Below are positions 1 to 12,300 of a DNA stretch of 64,000 nt, piece after piece (position 1 is the stretch's first letter; the number at the start of each line of letters is the position of its first letter). Under the pieces are notes generated by a model. That model saw only the letters and a list, made by a program, of their open reading frames with translations, did not search any database and was not told where the DNA came from. Source of the DNA: Gentiana macrophylla (Eukaryota; Streptophyta; Magnoliopsida; Gentianales; Gentianaceae); contig CM047806.1 of assembly GCA_026214975.1 (NCBI GenBank), positions 4,997,822 to 5,061,821 on the forward strand, read 5' to 3'. A program made the position numbers and the translations under genes.

Positions 1-1249
1 TAACTAGGACTGTTAGTTAAAAAAAATGTGTAAAGTTTTCTAATCCCTAATTTTCCTTAAATTTAATGGGTGTCCTTCGGAAAAAAAAAATTAATAATGG
101 GTGCCTTAAAAGGCCACCAACATATAAAAAAATAAAAATAAAATGTAGTTATTTTCGTTATTTTTTAAGGGGTAATTAATTTTAGTCTTTGTTTCTTTTC
201 AAAACTAATCCTATATTTATATAGACATTTTTTTTTTGTCTCTTATATTTTTTTTTTTTTTGAAGAATTGTCTCTTGTATCTGAAAAAAAAAAAAAAAAA
301 AAAAAAACTATACAGTACTTTTAAATTACATCTAACTAAAACATATTGCATGACGTTTAACCCTACTAGATATGCCATGAGCCACAGAAATAATTAAAAT
401 ATGACATTTTCAGTCTATTATATTATACTTTTTATTGTCTCAGAAATAATTGTTATCTTTCTCATTATGACATTTTCTATCCTCTTACTATATACTTTTG
501 TTATGCTTTTTCACCAATTAACGGGTCCGATGTTGAGTTAAGTGTTATGAAGATGTACTTAACATATAAATTTAGTGAATGAAAATATCAATACCAAAGA
601 TTGGGACCAATTTTAAAAAATTGACAAAATAAGGGACCAATATATGACTTTCCCTTTTTGTAATGCAAAGAGATACTTTACGATTTCCCCTCTAACCTTT
701 CTATGCGCTCTTTTTTTCCCTTTCTCGCAGCAGTGTTTTTCTCCTCACGGGCCCGTGTCAGCAAGAAAACATCCTCTTTAATTCTGTTTCTTTTCTATTC
801 ACGCGTATTAAATTTCTTCCTTTTTCTAATCTTATTTCCCAAAAGTTAAAATAAAATCACAGAAATTTGTTTTTTTATAGTACTAACTATCAGATGCAAA
901 TCACATTTTCGTTTTTGGCGTTGCCCATGAAAATGACGCTTGCCTAGACTCTGAATTTCTTGTGGGATCACCATAACTGTTAACAAGGTACGATCTTTAT
1001 GCTGTTTCCTGCAGAATTCTGAGCTTATGCAAGATATAGGTGAACAGCATTTACTCTAGAGGAGACGAATTTTGTTGCCATTTGTATGCGTCAATTGTGT
1101 TGATTTTGGGTGTATGAACGAGTTATTATTGAGGAAGAACGATTATTATTTGCTAAATAGCTAGATTTTTTTCGGTTTGGCTTCAATTTTGGTATTGTGG
1201 TGTATATATATGGGGTTTGTTCGAAAGCGGGTCGAACCAGTTTAGGCTT
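1..1249. other. AT-rich upstream region of the galactosyltransferase gene
   Basis: I see no coding region here. The stretch has long poly-A and poly-T runs (about 220-310) and no recognisable transposon ends. The last few hundred bases should hold the promoter and 5' UTR of the gene starting near 1250. A GGTACGATC at about 987 could be a 5'-UTR splice donor, but I cannot fix its acceptor. Confidence 0.5.
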
Positions 1250-4200
1250 ATGAGGAGGCTTTTTAAGATGAAGAGGTCAAAGAATGACTATTCAAGTGCA
1301 AGGAGGTTCAAATTTTCGTATGTATTGATAGGCTTAGCAGCATTGTACTTAGTTCTTATATGTTGGGAGTACCCTGAATTTTTTGAGAGTGCAGCACTAC
1401 TTAGTAGTGATGATACAACCATTGGATTAGAAGGGTTCTTGAATAATGGTAAGGACTCCGAACCGAGGGCTCATAAGAACGAGTTTCATAGACTACTTGA
1501 AGACAATGTCAAAGAAAATGCTAGTGTTCCACTTGAAGATAGTCCAGATCGTTCTCGACAGTCTTATGATAATCATTACGGTCGAATAACTGCTGCGATT
1601 TTGAAGCGTAGGAATGTGACAAGGGACTTTTCTATATTAGAGAAAATGGCTGATGAGGCATGGTCATTAGGCTTGAAGGCATGGGAAGAAGTGAAAGAGT
1701 ATAATGAAGAAAATATCGATATGAGTTCCATACTTGACGGGAAGCTCGACTCATGTCCGTCTTGGATTTCAAAGAACGGTGAAGAGCTTAATTCAGGACA
1801 TAACACGGTGTTCCTTCCATGTGGACTAGCCGCAGGTTCTTCAATCACAGTGATGGGGACACCACGTTATGCTCACCAAGAGTACGTGCCTCAGCTTTCG
1901 AGGATGAAAGGTGCCGATGCAATGGTTTATGTGTCCCAATTTGCAGTTGAATTGCAAGGTTTGAAGTCTGTAGTAGGTGAAGACCCTCCAAAGATTTTGC
2001 ATTTGAATCCTCGATTGAGAGGAGATTGGAGTCACCAGCCCGTGATTGAACATAATACATGCTACAGAATGCAGTGGGGGAGTGCTCAAAGATGTGACGG
2101 TATACCGTCCAAGGATGAAGATGACATGCTCGGTAAAAAGCTCAAACTTTGATTCTTGTTATTTTGTTTCTCCATATGCATATATAGTTTTGCAAAATAC
2201 AAGATTATGTGTTGAATGTGGAAGTTTAGCTAGTGTTGTGTCCACTGGGAAGTAGGATAGTGACTCTGTGACCATTTACGTGCAATGGAATTACTGTTGT
2301 ATACTGTTTTTTATAAATGTAATCTCTTCTAGAATCTTCTCATTAAGTTAGGGTTGTAAATGAACAATGATAATTTGCTAGTAGGCCGGCTCTATTTAAG
2401 GAGTGTAGAACTGTACTTTATTTACTCCCTCCGTCCTGTAATACAGGTCTTTTTGCATCTGTATAATATAAGTCTTTTTAGAAAACCAATAGAACATTTA
2501 TTATGTTTTTCTCCATCTGTTATATTTTTACGTTTCTTGCGGTGTGCGTCCAACTTTCTAAGACATTAACTGGTGCTCTTGACAGTTGATGGTCATTTGA
2601 GATGTGAAAAATGGATGCGGAATGATATCGTAGATTCGAAAGGGTCAAAAGAGTCAAAGGTGCTTTCTTGGTTTGAGCGGTTTATCGGGCGAGCTAAACG
2701 GCCTGAAGTAACTTGGCCATTTCCTTTTATGGAGGGTAGGATGTTCATTCTCACTATCCGTGCTGGTGTTGAAGGATATCATATAAACGTTGGAGGTCGA
2801 CACATCACCTCTTTTCCTTATCGTACGGTATGCTTCCCACGATGCATTGCCCCCAAATTAATGGTTTTTACTGCTTTAAGGCCTGTGTTTCTTGTAGGGT
2901 TTGTTAAATGAAATATCTTTCACACTTTAATGGGCAATAGAGATACTAGAGGCCTAAACTGTTGAGATCGTAACATTTTGGCCCTCAAAGTATATTTTAT
3001 TAACAAATTGGTCCTTGAACAGTTGTTTTAGTAATGAATCGACCCCTGATCATTATGTAATGGCTGTTTTAGTATTAAAGACCAAATTTTAATCACTATT
3101 GATCACACTATCTGCATTGCTCTTATTCGGCATAAAAATCGGTCTTCAAAATCCTTGCCCGGTGATCAACATTGAACGCGATACAAGATCAAGTTTGACT
3201 ACAAATTTGGCGTTGATTTTGAAGTCCAATTTATATGTCCTCTATTGCGTTGAACTTCTGTAAATGAGAGTTAAGTAATGGTGTGATTGAAATTTGGTTT
3301 TTTTTCATATCGTAGGAGCCAAAACAGGACATTTGAACTGATTAGGGGCCAATATATATATGAAAAGGCAATTTGAATAAGGGCCAATTTGTTACCCAAA
3401 CATTTATCATGGGTCAGTTTGTTAAAAAGAATTGTTTATGGGCCAAAACTTTAAGATCAAGATAGTTTAGGGGCCTCCGGTATCTTTTGCCCCACTTTAA
3501 TACATCTTTGTTTGTGCAAGTGGAAAAAGACATATTTCCATAACCAAAGTTGTTAATGAGACTTGAACCTTATTACGCATTGATATATTTATATTTGAAA
3601 TGCTTATATTGATGCAGGGTTTTGCTCTGGAAGATGCAACAGGTTTGGCGATTAAAGGCGATGTGGATGTTCATTCAGTTCATGCTACCTCTTTGCCGAC
3701 TTCTCATCCAAGTTTTTCACCCCAGAGAGTGCTAGATTTCTCTCCAAATCTTAAATCAGAACCCCTGCCTACAAAAAGCATCCAACTTTTCATCGGTGTT
3801 CTCTCTGCTACCAATCATTTTGCTGAAAGAATGGCAATTAGAAAAACGTGGATGAAATCTCCCGAAGTAAAGTCTTCAAAAGTTGTAGTTCGCTTCTTTG
3901 TTGCATTGGTAAGCTATCATTTACTTAAATTATAAGAGCCTGTAAATTTTGAAAATGCTTCTGCCATTCAATTATAGTGTTACAAAAACCCTCATGTCCA
4001 TCATTTCAGTCTATTTTATATGCTTTGTAAAACCCATAATTTGTCTTTGCTTTTAGAACACGAGGAAGGAGGTAAATGCCGTGCTAAAGAAAGAGGCTGC
4101 GTATTTTGGTGACATTGAAGTTCTTTCATTTATGGACCGGTATGAGCTTGTGGTTCTTAAAACTATTGCAATCTGTGAGTTTGGGGTAAGTATATAGTTT

Positions 4201-5540
4201 GCATTATATTCTCAAGGGCTTTCTTGTCATTTCATTTTGTCCATCACTGACATTAAACAGCATCTTCTTCGTAGGTTGAAAACGTCACAGCTCCGTATAT
4301 CATGAAATGTGATGATGATACGTTCCTAAGACTAGATATCATTCTAAAACAACTTGATGGAGTACCCTCAAGAAAATCCCTTTATATGGGCAACCTTAAC
4401 GTGTTACATAGACCTCTTAGAAGTGGAAAATGGGCTGTTTCGTATCAGGTATGGTTGATTTATTTGTCTGAAATAGTCATTTTGATGTATGACATGTTTG
4501 TAATAATGTTTATTTAAATGTTTGTGTAACAGGAGTGGCCAGAATCGATATATCCACCTTATGCCAATGGTCCTGCATATATAATATCAAGTGATATCGC
4601 GAACTATATTGTATCTCAACATCTCAATCGGACCTTACGGGTTTGTAACAACCTTATTTTCTCTTTGTTCTAGTATATATTTACGTATTTAAACACTACA
4701 CAGTTCAACACGTCGACATTTACACAACATAATTTGGGGCAAAAGTGGGCACGTATAGGTTCGAACTCATGACTGAGGGTGTAAACAATCTGAATTTAAT
4801 CAAACATTTGGTTGTTGAGTCAAATATATTCTATAAATTACCATGCTCGAGATTGCTCAAGCAGAAAATAAAATGCTCGAGCTCAGCTCAGATTAGTCTT
4901 AGCAATGTTTGAGTTTGGTTCGAATATGCTTGAGAAAAATTCAAGCACTTTCAAGCTCGAGTAGGTCGTTAAAATACTTTTTTTTTTGTGTATTTAATAG
5001 TTTATTCTGAAATATAATTTATCATTTTAACATAATATTAAAAAGCTTGATAATGCTCAGGACGCTTGAGTTTGGCTCATTTTCTTTAATGAACTGCTCA
5101 AGTTCGATAAATTCTTGTATGAACAAGTCTTAACGAGCCGAACATCAAACTACTCATGAGCAACTTTGCTCATTTATACCCCTATCCATGACCTCCTCCT
5201 CGAATATCATGTTGAATTACCATTTTTTTCCAATAACTTAAGTTGTTGGGGGTAAGTAATTCACGTATTTAGACACAACACTCGAACATTATCGTTCATT
5301 TATGTATGTAATTCCCTTTTTAACCTTTTGCAGCTATTCAAAATGGAGGATGTAAGTATGGGAATGTGGGTAGGCCAGTACAACAGCAGCTCGGCGCATG
5401 TCCGGTATTACCATAGCTGGAAATTTTGCCAGTATGGATGTATGGAAGGCTATTACACTGCACATTATCAATCACCACAGCAAATGCTTTGTCTTTGGGA
5501 TAATTTGTCAAAAGGTAACGCGCGATGCTGCAACTACTGA
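1250..5540 (+). CDS. GT31 hydroxyproline O-galactosyltransferase (GALT2-6 type, galectin domain + galactosyltransferase domain)
   Basis: Seven coding exons join in one frame: 1250-2132, 2586-2827, 3618-3908, 4057-4185, 4275-4448, 4533-4640 and 5334-5540, giving 677 residues, which is typical for the family. A type II Golgi anchor lies at about residues 23-39. A galectin-like domain follows (about 185-395, with [10 protein letters not shown] and the cysteine-bearing [11 protein letters not shown]). The C-terminal galactosyltransferase domain carries RKTWM, the metal-binding CDDDTF (Asp 528-530) and [12 protein letters not shown]. Known family members add the first galactose to hydroxyproline of arabinogalactan proteins in the Golgi. 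All donors are GT and all acceptors AG. The start could instead be the in-frame ATG at 1268 (MKRSKND), which resembles the MKR-type start I remember for related proteins; that gives 671 residues. The paralogue within GALT2-6 is not resolved. Confidence 0.93.
2424..2500. repeat. Stowaway-like MITE end in galactosyltransferase intron 1
   Basis: TACTCCCTCCGTCCTGTAATAC matches in style the common Stowaway/Tc1-mariner MITE terminus (CTCCCTCCGT core). I could not find the matching inverted end before exon 2 at 2586, so this looks truncated. The right boundary given is approximate. Confidence 0.45.
4774..5184. mobile_element. Non-autonomous hAT-type MITE in galactosyltransferase intron 6
   Basis: The 411-bp insert has imperfect terminal inverted repeats: TGAGGGTGTAAAC on the left, and TAGGGGTATAAAT when the right end is reverse-complemented. 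It is flanked by 8-bp duplications CTCATGAC (4766-4773) and TCCATGAC (5185-5192), which match at 6 of 8 positions. Its subterminal part is rich in GCTCGAG and CTCAAG motifs, like the subterminal DNA of the large hAT at 56-61 kb. It has no coding capacity and explains why intron 6 is the second-longest intron of the gene. Confidence 0.65.
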
Positions 5541-6424
5541 CACGAGATTGACACGTGGAAACTCTAGTGTTTTGCCACGTATGAAAGAAGAGGGGAAAAA
5601 GCGATTGTTTAAGAAGAGGAAGGGGTGTGTAGTACTAGTAGGTATTTATCAGTGAATTTGTAGTTTTAAGTTCTTTTTTTTTTTTTTAAAAGTTGTATGA
5701 TTGAGTTAGTTGTGTAGATTCATGTACTTATATTTGTATTTATGAAAACAAGAAGTTGTTATGGAAAGATGATGGAATTAATTGAGATCCAATTTTGTTG
5801 GGGATTTGATATTTTGAATGCAAGTTTTAAAGATGAAATTTGCTTTATCATTATTTGATGCATTTGCATTGAGATAAAGTTCTCTAAAAGGCGGCGTCTT
5901 TAGTGGCATCAGTTGTTAACATTAGTAATTGTCTTTCTCACGTTCAATTCTCTAGCTGAGAAACAACTTTCTATAGGACGATTGTTTTCGGTATTGGGGC
6001 ACCTGCCCTTCTCCATGTAGTGTGTGAAGGAAAGTGATAGGGTCGCTATATGTGGTTATTATGCTAAACGAGATTAACATGCCATAAACACTCTATTTTA
6101 TAATAATAATAATAATAAGTGTAAATTCTAATACGGAGACTCTAAGCAGTTTTAGTTATAACCAATTCAAACAAATACAATGATACATATGGTGTAACCC
6201 ATCATAATAACACTAAAGGCATGAAACTTGTTAGTAAACAGTCTCTCGCAGTAGATTTCATCGAAAAGAAAGATAGATTTCTTTTTTCTTGTGCAAATAT
6301 TGGTCTTAGTTTTCATAATTAAGTCGCATAACTTTTCTACCGGAGATGTCTTTAAAGAGATAATAATTCTACAATTTATTCTAGGCATTAATAATATAAT
6401 AACACTCTAGCCCACCTTTCGAAA

Positions 6425-6610
6425 CACCTCATTTATTCGACGCCACCGAGGTCGAAAAGTTTGGCTTATAGACTTAACAGAGATCGAAATTTGGTTTCGA
6501 TCTCTCTAGAGTCGAGTTTTATATACAAATTCGACTCTGAATAGATTGAATTTCACCGTGGAGCCTCAAAAATAGATTAATTGTGATGTCAATAACAGTG
6601 TTTTTATTTA
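6425..6610. repeat. Dispersed short repeat, copy A (GTCGA-rich family)
   Basis: Contains paired GAGATCGAAATT / CGATCTCTC segments, then CAAAAATAGATTAATTGTGATGTCAATAACAGTG. The tail is close to that of the copy near 21045-21190 (CCAAAAATAGATTTGATGTAATATTAATAAC). No open frame. Likely a MITE or other non-autonomous repeat. Confidence 0.5.
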
Positions 6611-8040
6611 AGTATTAACTAAAATCCGTAGTAAAATTTAATCTCAACCCCACCTCAAAGGTATCATCCGGTCTTTAGGATTATTGAATGATATAAATCG
6701 AATGATGTATCTCAATGGTTCATTGTATTCATACTGTCTTTAAACCTTTTTACTGAAAAAAGTCGACTATACAGAATTCGAACCACACTCCAACTAGGCT
6801 ATACCGGAAAGTGCAACATTCAAACTCTTTAACTATAAGGACATTTTGAGAGTCTTTATTTGCACCACACTAATTCTACTCGCGCATCACTCTATATGTG
6901 CAGCACAATAAAATTGACTTTGTGAAAGTCAAGTCAAGAATCAACTTCGAGGTTTTGGAGGCGACCGACTTTCTTCCCGAGGTTGGTTCTTCTACAAAAC
7001 ACATGGAAGTTTCCAAAGCTTAGCTGGAACCGACTTTCATATAGTCAAATTTATTAAGTGTTCAGGTAGAGAATGAATGTGTGCGGCGTAAATAATATTT
7101 TATATATTCCTACGTATCGACTAAAAAGTCAAATTTATTAAGTGCTCACGGTAGAGAGTGCGGGAGATCCTCTCAAGTAAGCTTGAGAGGATATCTCAAT
7201 ATCGTGATCCAACCACACACCCCCAAAGCCAGAAACATCTAATAAATTGATTAACTTTTTCCAAAACTACGTAGTTTAATTCATTACACGTAAAAAACAC
7301 CAACTTAAGGTAAAAATCTTGAGAGGATCTTGACTCGCTGAGAGTCTTACCCGTGCGACAAAATGTATATCTTTTATTTCTAAAATGAATTCAAATTATG
7401 TTGTCAGATTTGATTATCCGTCAATTCGATTGAAATGGATACACCACACAATAACTTCTTTTTCTTTTGAAATGGTGGAAAAAAAGATGTCAGGAGACAC
7501 ACATTTGTCTTCTTTTGTACCAGACTACCAGTAGTACAAATACAAAGTGAGGGATTCAGCTTGGTTTTCCTTTGCCGACAGAAACAAAAGGTTAAATTCT
7601 CCAAGCTTAGCTGGATGTGCAATGACCATTATCTCATCCACATATCCTCTCAATTTATCCGTTTCTTTTTTCGTTTTTTTTTTTTTTTTTTATTCTTAAA
7701 TTCTGTTCATTCGAAAGCTTTTTATGTCGGCAACTACTATTATTTTATTATTATTGAATCGAATTCCTTAAAAAAAAAATCTGTGCAAAGTGATTTAGAA
7801 GCTCAGGTGTCTGCCAACTGCTACTTTCATTCAATAAATTAATTGAACAGATTTTGAAAGGGAAAAAAAAAAAAAATAATAAAATGTCACAACAAACATA
7901 TAAGGAAAAAGAACATTGTGAGAAATACTGTGTTGCTTGCTATGTTTCGTTGTGAATTGCGATACCTCAACTATGCTTTGATATTTCATCGTCACAATAT
8001 CAATATGGGAAGAGGAAAAATAAAACTAATACGAATATTA

Positions 8041-8140
8041 TAGGGATCAAACTGAACTACATATATTTTTTAGTGTAATATTTTGTTTGTAGGTGGGCTT
8101 AGACCCGTTACAACTCTACGTACCTCCGTCCTTGACGATA
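8041..8140. repeat. Terminal-repeat fragment shared with 30722-30820 and 63671-63760
   Basis: Has the string ATCAAACTGAACTACATA, then TTTTTTAGTGTAATATTTT, then GGTGGGCTTAGACCC. The same order appears near 30725 and, more diverged, near 63690. At 30.7 kb it forms the end of a TIR-like insertion that terminates in GATCCGCCATTG. Confidence 0.5.
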
Positions 8141-9187
8141 AGTAAAACTAAGACAAAAACAACAAATTTACATTATTCTGTCAGACGATCTACATCCATG
8201 TGCTAAAGAAAACAAATAGCACTATAACAAATTAAGAATACAAAAAGATTTCTCAAAGTCTCAATAACAAAAATAAAAATAAAAATGCCACACATTGAGG
8301 TTATATACGATATTCCCTAAATAAAAAAAGAAGTCATATGCGATTCAATTTATCTAAAACGATATATTTCAGTGGTGCATTTAATATGAAAAGGTTGATG
8401 CTATATTTGTATAAGAACCAAAGTTCAACACAACGGTAAGGAATTAGTCTCGCCTACTTAACAAGTGATTCTAATGACAAGGGGGTTGCTCTAGGATTTT
8501 TTCAATGAGCTCATAAATTAGTCATTTTTTCGTCTTTTAAATATAAGTTTGTATATTTGATTTTATACATTTAATCTAAACATAAAAACAATAGATCATT
8601 AACACACACATACATGTGTGTGTGTTTTTATAAAAAGAGACGTCTTAATATTTATACATATTTATTAATGGGGTCGGCCGCCAACAAGGGTGATACCGCA
8701 TCTATAGTAATTTTTTGGTGCTAACTCCATATGGAATAAAGTGATTGCGTTAGGATAATCTGAACCATTCAGTTTAAATCTAGTTTTAAAAAAGGCGTTG
8801 ATCATTCCATATCGCAACTCTACGAGCACCTAAAAATCTCTAGTTTCTAACTATTGGTACATCTTTATGTATGATCGATCAAGTATATGGCTCATCATGA
8901 TTAGTGATATAAAAACGTATTTTCGTAATTTGTTGATGTAATAACATTTCTTAGAAAGTAAGGGAACAAAACAACTTTCAGTGTGTAATATAAACACAAA
9001 AAGCATGTATATGGCCACCACCTCACATGCCAGATGCTACACTTTTACTCCCTTCAAAGCGTGTTCAAACCATATTGCCAATTTCCATTTACCAACCTCT
9101 TTATTAATTACAAAAAAAATTAAAAAAAACCAGTTTTACCACATTAAGTTCAAGAATATCTAGGAAAAAAATTCATTTTTATGATAC

Positions 9188-9195
9188 TTATAAAT
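9188..9195 (+). promoter_or_regulatory. Candidate TATA box of the ERD4-like gene
   Basis: TTATAAAT lies about 180 bases before the ATG at 9373, which would leave a 5' UTR of about 150 bases. The assignment rests only on motif and distance. Confidence 0.35.
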
Positions 9196-9372
9196 GTATC
9201 TTCCATTTTTTTTTTTCATTACAAACTCTGAACATTACCCAAATGTTACTTTCTCTGTTTCCAATGACCACCACCTTAAAGCTTAAAACAGAAACATAGA
9301 GTGATAAGGACAAAGCAGAGCACCAGAAAACACAAAAATTTGTGTGAAAGATTGGTTCTTTAAAGATCCCAG

Positions 9373-12300
9373 ATGGAGTTTCAAGCGTTTTTGACATCTT
9401 TAGGCACTTCTTTTGTGATATTCTTGGTGTTGATGTTGTTGTTTACATGGCTTTCAAGGAAACCTGGGAACACTGTGGTGTACTATCCCAACAGGGTCAT
9501 ACATGGGTTGGATCCAAGTGAAGGTGGCAAGAGGACCCGTAACCCGATTTCTTGGATCCGGGAAGCTTTGTCTTCCACTGAAGCTGATGTTGTCAACATA
9601 TCTGGTGTTGATTCTGCTGTTTATTTTGTTTTTCTCACCACCGGTATGTGTAAAAAAGATTATATTTCCTCAGCTCTGTTATTTTTTTTCTTTTGTGTCT
9701 GTGTGGTTGTGTGCTGCATAATTTGTTTGATTTTCATGTTTATTTTGTCAAAAGAAAATATTTTTTGTTTCTTGGCAGTGACGTTTGCAGTTTCTCCTTT
9801 GTTCCTTGTTGATTATAGAACTAGAAAATAGAAAGGAAAAAGAAAAAGAAAAAGGAAAAAAGTAAACTTTAGTTCTTTTATGTGCAGAATGATTGTTTAT
9901 ATAAGGAAGCCATGAAAATTCTTGTCTTCCATGCAAAAAGGGAGGCAATAATCAAGGATTTTTCTTTACCTTCTACTATGCTAGAACGTAGATAGGTAAA
10001 AACAGAGAATTCGGCAATGCACCACGCCAAATATACCGTATTTTACACTATAATATAGTCGATTATAGAGTTGAGAAAGTGAGAATCATATTTTTGATTG
10101 TCATCAGCCGTGTCAAAGTCCAGCTCTAGAATCGACTTTACGATTGTTTCTGGAGCGCTAAAAGCTTTTAAAACTCTGGTGTTATACTGCTATCTGAGAA
10201 TAACCTAAAAGCTTACAATTTTGTATTTTTGCTGCATAAAGTTAAGTTTTTTATTTATCACTCTCTTGTTTGTCTCTTTTACAGTGTTGGGTATACTTGT
10301 TTTTTCGGGCGTTGTTCTTCTACCGGTGCTTCTACCAGTGGCTGCAACGGATCGTAGTCCCAGAGTATTCAATCCAAATGATACCACTAGTCAGGGGAGC
10401 TTTAATGATCTTGACAAGTTGTCAATGAGCCATGTTGGAGTAAGTAGTTCATTGTTTTTCGTACTTCAAGTGCTTGTAAAAATGTTTCTTAGAATTTATC
10501 GTTGGATTCTATTCTTTTTTATCGTTGTTTCCTGTTGAAGAAGCTACATCATCTTCCGGTTTCCTTTAAAATACATTCTTTTTTGGTACAATGGAAGTTT
10601 GCATGGTTTAGGATTGTGACCCGAGTCCATTACACGGGACGTAATGGAATCGAACCCTCAACATTGTGGATGAAGTGACTCGTTCTTACTTGTTGAGCCA
10701 AACTTGTTTTGGTTTTTGAATAGAATCAACTAGTGCAAGACACATTATTACTGGCTTAATTGTGAACTAGTTTTTACTGCGTGAATATCTTGTTGACACT
10801 CGAACTAACCAATCATCTATCTTGTACTTAAGATGTTTGTTTTTATTCCTTTCACATGTTCTTGATTCTGTGGGTTAATTAATACTCTCTGCAGGACAAT
10901 AATCCTAGATTATGGGCCTTTTTGGCAGCTACATATTGGGTTTCTTTCGTTACGTATTTCTTCCTCTGGAAAGCATATAAACATGTCTCATGCCTCAGAG
11001 CAACCGCTCTAAAGACACCAGACATAAAACCCGAGCAATTCGCCTTGATTGTCAGAGACATTCCTAAGCCCCCTGAAGGTCAAAGTAGGAAAGAACAGGT
11101 GGATTCATTTTTCCAAAGTATTTACCCGGATTACTTTTATCGATCCATGGTCGTCACCGATAATAAAAAGGTAATTAACACTACTCCTATATAGTATCGA
11201 AGATTAATACCGAGAAAACCATTGTGTAAGTGTGTTTTTATGCCTACATTTCCATTAGGTGAACAAGATATACAAAGAGCTAGAAGGTTTCAAAAAGAAG
11301 CTTGCACGTGCAGAGACCATTCATGCTAACAAACCGGATGGTCCAAAGCCGTCTCATAAAGTCGGTTTCTGTGGCCTTTTTGGTAAGAAGGTTGATTCAA
11401 TAGAATACTACAACGAGAAGATCAATGAAACAATTCCCAAGTTAGAAACCGAGCAAAAGCTCACCCTTAGAGAAAAACAGCAATCTTCAGCTTTGGTTTT
11501 CTTCACAAATCGAGTAGTTGCTGCTTCTGCGTCTCAGTGTCTACATGCACAGATGGTAGATACATGGACAGTTATCGAAGCTACTGAACCACGCCAGATT
11601 CTATGGTCAAATATTTCCAAGAAGTTCTACGAAAGAATCATACGTCAGTATCTTGTATATTTCATTGTGTTCTTGACCATATTCTTTTACATGATTCCAA
11701 TAACGTTGATTTCTGCATTTACTACTATGGAAAACTTGAAAAAGATTCTTCCTTTTACCAAAATCATCGTGGATCAACCGGCAATTAGAACCGTGTTAGA
11801 AGCTTATTTACCTCAGATTGTGCTCATTGTTTTTCTAGCTTTGCTACCAAAACTGCTCATATTTCTGTCCAAAACCGAGGGTATACCTACCCTGGCTCAT
11901 GTCCATAGGGCTGCCTCAGGGAAATATTTCTACTTCATCGTGCTCAATGTGTTTATCGGTGTTACACTCGGTTCTACTCTTTTTAACACATTGAAGCAGA
12001 TCGAGAAGAAACCTGACTCGATAATTGATCTGTTAGCTACTAGCCTTCCAAAGAGCGCGACTTTCTTCTTGACATACGTCGCTTTAAAGTAAGTGAGTCA
12101 ATTATTTTTCATCTTCCTTTTCTGGATAAGCCCCTTAGATTAACGTGATGGATTGTCGTGTCTGCTTTTCAGAACGTTCGTTGGCTATGGACTCGAGCTA
12201 TCTCGGTTGGTTCCATTGATAGTATATCATCTGAAAAAGAAGTTTATGTGCAAAACTGATGATGAGGTGAAAAACGCTTGGGCACCGAAAGATCTTAACT

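Larger units (their letters stand above)
5541..9187. other. Intergenic region between the galactosyltransferase and ERD4-like genes
   Basis: I see no supported gene. The stretch holds the 3' UTR of the upstream gene, one copy of a dispersed GTCGA/CGAC short repeat (6425-6610), a terminal-repeat fragment (8041-8140) and several poly-T and poly-A runs. Short open frames such as 7404-7622 and 7561-7842 overlap on opposite strands, cross homopolymers and resemble nothing I know. Confidence 0.6.

Noticed and set aside
1217..1249. Galactosyltransferase start upstream of 1250
   Set aside because: The open frame begins with TTG at 1217. The first in-frame ATG is at 1250, and 1268 is the other plausible start.
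1576..1848. Minus-strand open frames over the first galactosyltransferase exon
   Set aside because: They overlap a well-supported exon with conserved domains and show no family features.
7404..7842. Two small genes in the spacer downstream of the galactosyltransferase
   Set aside because: The two frames overlap on opposite strands, contain poly-Phe from poly-T runs, and have no homology that I recognise.
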